Part shown: positions 6,571 to 8,137 of the stretch, in pieces
Layout: every line of letters starts with the position of its first letter
How positions within the stretch are numbered: position 1 is the stretch's first letter
Source: Methanomicrobiales archaeon
GTDB lineage: Archaea; Halobacteriota; Methanomicrobia; Methanomicrobiales; Methanospirillaceae
Assembly: GCA_017883495.1 (NCBI GenBank)
Contig: JADGNL010000061.1
Coordinates: 1-8,137, forward strand
DNA: 8,137 nt
Direction: 5' to 3'
Translations under genes and position numbers: made by a program
Notes under the pieces: generated by a model
Seen by the model: the letters and a program-made list of their open reading frames with translations, nothing else
Database searches by the model: none
Told to the model about the DNA's origin: nothing

Positions 6571-6807
6571 ATGACACTCAGAGAAGAGGTACTGACCCAG
6601 ATCGCCGCGCTCATAACCGTCGCGTTCGGCCTGGTGGCCGCGCTCGCCTGGAACGGTGCGATCCAGGCGATCTTCAAGCAGATCTTCGGGACAGCCGACA
6701 GCATCACGGCCCAGCTCAGCTACGCGATCATCGTCACGATCATCGCCGTGATCGCGACAATCATGATCGCCCGGTCGGTTGCGTCGGCGAAGAGCGAGAC
6801 CCCCTGA
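6571..6807 (+). CDS. DUF5654 family small membrane protein
   Basis: This is a 78-residue protein with two predicted membrane helices at about residues 11-35 and 49-67. The first holds the hallmark I associate with DUF5654 (AFGLVAALAWNGAI, residues 18-31). A short polar loop (residues 36-48) joins the helices and the C-terminus is short and charged. ATG 6571 is preferred over GTG 6562 because GGTGA at 6561-6565 gives a 5-base Shine-Dalgarno spacing and because the family begins just before this Leu-Arg-Glu-Glu helix. The family is common in archaea, especially methanogens, and has no known role. The protein could form an oligomer in the membrane given its size, but nothing here shows that. Confidence 0.87.
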   Translation: MTLREEVLTQIAALITVAFGLVAALAWNGAIQAIFKQIFGTADSITAQLSYAIIVTIIAVIATIMIARSVASAKSETP

Positions 6808-6828
6808 GGCGAGGTCTCCTCCCTTTTT
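6796..6828 (+). terminator. Hairpin plus T-tract ending the DUF5654 gene
   Basis: GAGACC (6796-6801) and GGTCTC (6813-6818) form a six-pair stem with an 11-base loop, followed by CTCCC and TTTTT (6824-6828). The stem starts inside the last codons of the DUF5654 gene and its loop contains the TGA stop. The T-tract overlaps the stop codon of the convergent malic enzyme gene (6827-6829), so transcription of the two genes must end almost back to back. Confidence 0.5.
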
Positions 6829-8032
6829 ACGCGCCTTCCGTCTCCGTACCGGCGCGGAGAGCCGCCTCACGGACGGCGGCAGCCACAGCCGGCGCAACGC
6901 TCCGATCGAGCGGGCTCGGCAGGATCCGGTCCGGCGTGGGGTCGGGGACGCAGGCCGCGAGGGCGTGAGCGGCGGCGATCTTCATCCCGTCCGTTATCCG
7001 TGGAGTACGAACGTCGAGCGCGCCGCGGAAGACTCCGGGGAATGCGAGCACGTTGTTGACCTGATTCGGAAAGTCCGAGCGACCTGTGGCGACCACGGCA
7101 GCCCCTGCAGCCAGAGCCTCATTCGGCCAGATCTCGGGCGTCGGGTTCGCCATGGCGAAGACGATCGGATCGGGGTTCATGGTCCGAACCATCTCCGCCG
7201 TGATGACGCCCGGGCCCGAGACGCCGATCACCACGTCGGCACCGCGGAGTGCGTCCGCGATCCCGCCGGTCCGCTGCGTGCGGTTCGTCTCGGCCGCGAG
7301 AATGTACTTGTACTTGTTCGCGTAGAGCCCATGTCGACCGTGGTGGATGATCCCTTCGCGGTCGCAGACGACGATGTCGCGAACCGGGCGACAGTATCCC
7401 TCCTCGTACCCGATGCACTTGAGGAGGCGGGCGCAGGCGTACCCGGCCGCCCCGGCCCCGACGATCGCGATCGTCTGTTCCTCGAACCGGCGGCCGGTTG
7501 CCCGGCAGGCGTTCAGAAGTGCCGCGAGCACGACGATCGCGGTTCCGTGCTGGTCGTCGTGCATGACCGGAATCCCGCAGTCCTGCAGCGCCTCCTCGAC
7601 CGCAAAGCACCGCGGGGCCGCGATATCTTCGAGGTTGATCCCGCCGAAGGCCGGCGCGATGCTCCGGATCCGATCCGCGAAGTCGGCCTCGTGGCCTGAA
7701 AAGCAGAGCGGGAACGCGTCGATCCCGGCGAACGCCTTGAAGAGTGCGGCCTTTCCCTCCATCACCGGCAGAGCCGCGAGCGGACCGATATCGCCAAGAC
7801 CGAGAACGGCCGTTCCGTCGGTCACGATCGCGACCATGTTTCCCTTCACCGTATATCGGTAGGCCGCCGCAGGGTCGGCCGCGATCGCGCGGCAGACGGC
7901 GGCCACGCCAGGGGTGTAAGCGAGCGCGAGATCCTCGCGGGTCTCGAGCGGGACAGTAGATCGCACCTCGAGCTTGCCGGGGCCGGTTTCGTGGAGCGCG
8001 AGCGCCCGTCTCTCCAGGTCGTCGGGGGTCAT
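6827..8032 (-). CDS. Malic enzyme (malate dehydrogenase, oxaloacetate-decarboxylating)
   Basis: The product has 401 residues from ATG 8032; a GTG three bases upstream is an alternative and an in-frame stop (8039-8041) rules out anything longer. It converts malate to pyruvate and CO2 with reduction of NAD(P), or the reverse, linking pyruvate to the C4 acids of the incomplete TCA pathway in the cytoplasm. The catalytic N-terminal domain has the YTPGVA motif with the expected catalytic Tyr39, EGKAALFKAFAGIDAFP with Lys94, and metal ligands Glu135 and Asp136 (NLEDIAAPR) and Asp160 (HDDQHGTA). The Rossmann domain has GAGAAG (192-197), NPTPEIWPNEA (from 296) and TGRSDFPNQVNN (316-327). Length fits the short bacterial/archaeal form; there is no fused phosphotransacetylase domain like that of MaeB-type enzymes. 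The cofactor preference is not decided. All key residues are present, so the enzyme should be active. No clear Shine-Dalgarno motif is seen. Confidence 0.95.
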   Translation of the reverse strand: MTPDDLERRALALHETGPGKLEVRSTVPLETREDLALAYTPGVAAVCRAIAADPAAAYRYTVKGNMVAIVTDGTAVLGLGDIGPLAALPVMEGKAALFKAFAGIDAFPLCFSGHEADFADRIRSIAPAFGGINLEDIAAPRCFAVEEALQDCGIPVMHDDQHGTAIVVLAALLNACRATGRRFEEQTIAIVGAGAAGYACARLLKCIGYEEGYCRPVRDIVVCDREGIIHHGRHGLYANKYKYILAAETNRTQRTGGIADALRGADVVIGVSGPGVITAEMVRTMNPDPIVFAMANPTPEIWPNEALAAGAAVVATGRSDFPNQVNNVLAFPGVFRGALDVRTPRITDGMKIAAAHALAACVPDPTPDRILPSPLDRSVAPAVAAAVREAALRAGTETEGA

Positions 8033-8035
8033 CAC

Positions 8036-8137
8036 CGATCAGACGCCGTGCCATGATTTGAGCATTGCGAAAGAGATCGAATCGGTCGGGTTCCCATTGT
8101 CCAACGGCAAGGGAGGGACCGTAGCGCCGTGGCGACA
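8036..8137. other. Right-edge region upstream of malic enzyme, nothing assigned
   Basis: These 102 bases should contain the malic enzyme promoter, but no clear TATA box stands out. A minus-strand frame is open from the edge and stops at 8039-8041, three bases before the GTG/ATG pair. It could be the tail of an upstream co-transcribed gene, but 32 codons are too few to judge. No RNA gene is recognised. Confidence 0.3.

Noticed and set aside
6450..6707. Upstream in-frame extension of the DUF2115 gene
   Set aside because: It would run across the divergent promoter region and overlap most of the DUF5654 gene; family similarity begins near ATG 6449.
5842..6897. Minus-strand open frame of 351 codons
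   Set aside because: It overlaps the DUF2115 gene in another frame, the DUF5654 gene and the end of the malic enzyme gene, and is dominated by Arg, Gly and Pro.
6779..7699. Plus-strand open frame of 306 codons
   Set aside because: It is antisense to the malic enzyme, whose motifs are complete.
7119..8054. Minus-strand open frame of 311 codons
   Set aside because: It is an out-of-frame shadow of the malic enzyme on the same strand, extremely rich in Arg and Gly.

Overview
The window looks like the chromosome of a high-GC methanogenic euryarchaeon, most probably of the order Methanomicrobiales (Methanoculleus-like). This is an inference from remembered family distributions: a DUF2115 (UPF0305) protein and a DUF5654 small membrane protein, both typical of methanogens, and secreted or lipid-anchored surface proteins rich in N-x-S/T sequons and carrying SBP, Cache and CBM6 modules. 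Likely promoters look archaeal (A/T-rich boxes about 35-45 bases before the start codon), and at least two genes have short Shine-Dalgarno motifs.

Left part (1-5788), a cell-surface block. A lipoprotein gene on the minus strand runs off the left edge. It encodes two tandem SBP_bac_3-type ligand-binding domains followed by a Cache-like domain. Next, after a 398-base stretch with no convincing gene, comes a 659-residue secreted protein on the minus strand, with a large unassigned N-terminal region, a Thr/Pro linker and a C-terminal CBM6-type carbohydrate-binding domain. Divergent from it, across a 168-base promoter region, is a second lipoprotein made of three tandem Cache domains. All three proteins would act outside the membrane. 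Two of them share a lipobox plus Cache design, and none shows a cytoplasmic signalling or catalytic domain within the window.

Right part (5789-8137), a more ordinary housekeeping block. A DUF2115 cysteine-containing protein (minus) converges on the triple-Cache gene and diverges from a 78-residue two-helix DUF5654 membrane protein (plus). The latter converges, with only 19 bases between stop codons and a hairpin in the gap, on a complete malic enzyme (minus), which links malate to pyruvate. The last 102 bases hold no identifiable gene.

No rRNA, tRNA, CRISPR array, insertion sequence or transposase was seen. The most interesting material is the surface block: tandem duplication of ligand-binding modules inside two lipoproteins, next to a carbohydrate-binding surface protein.
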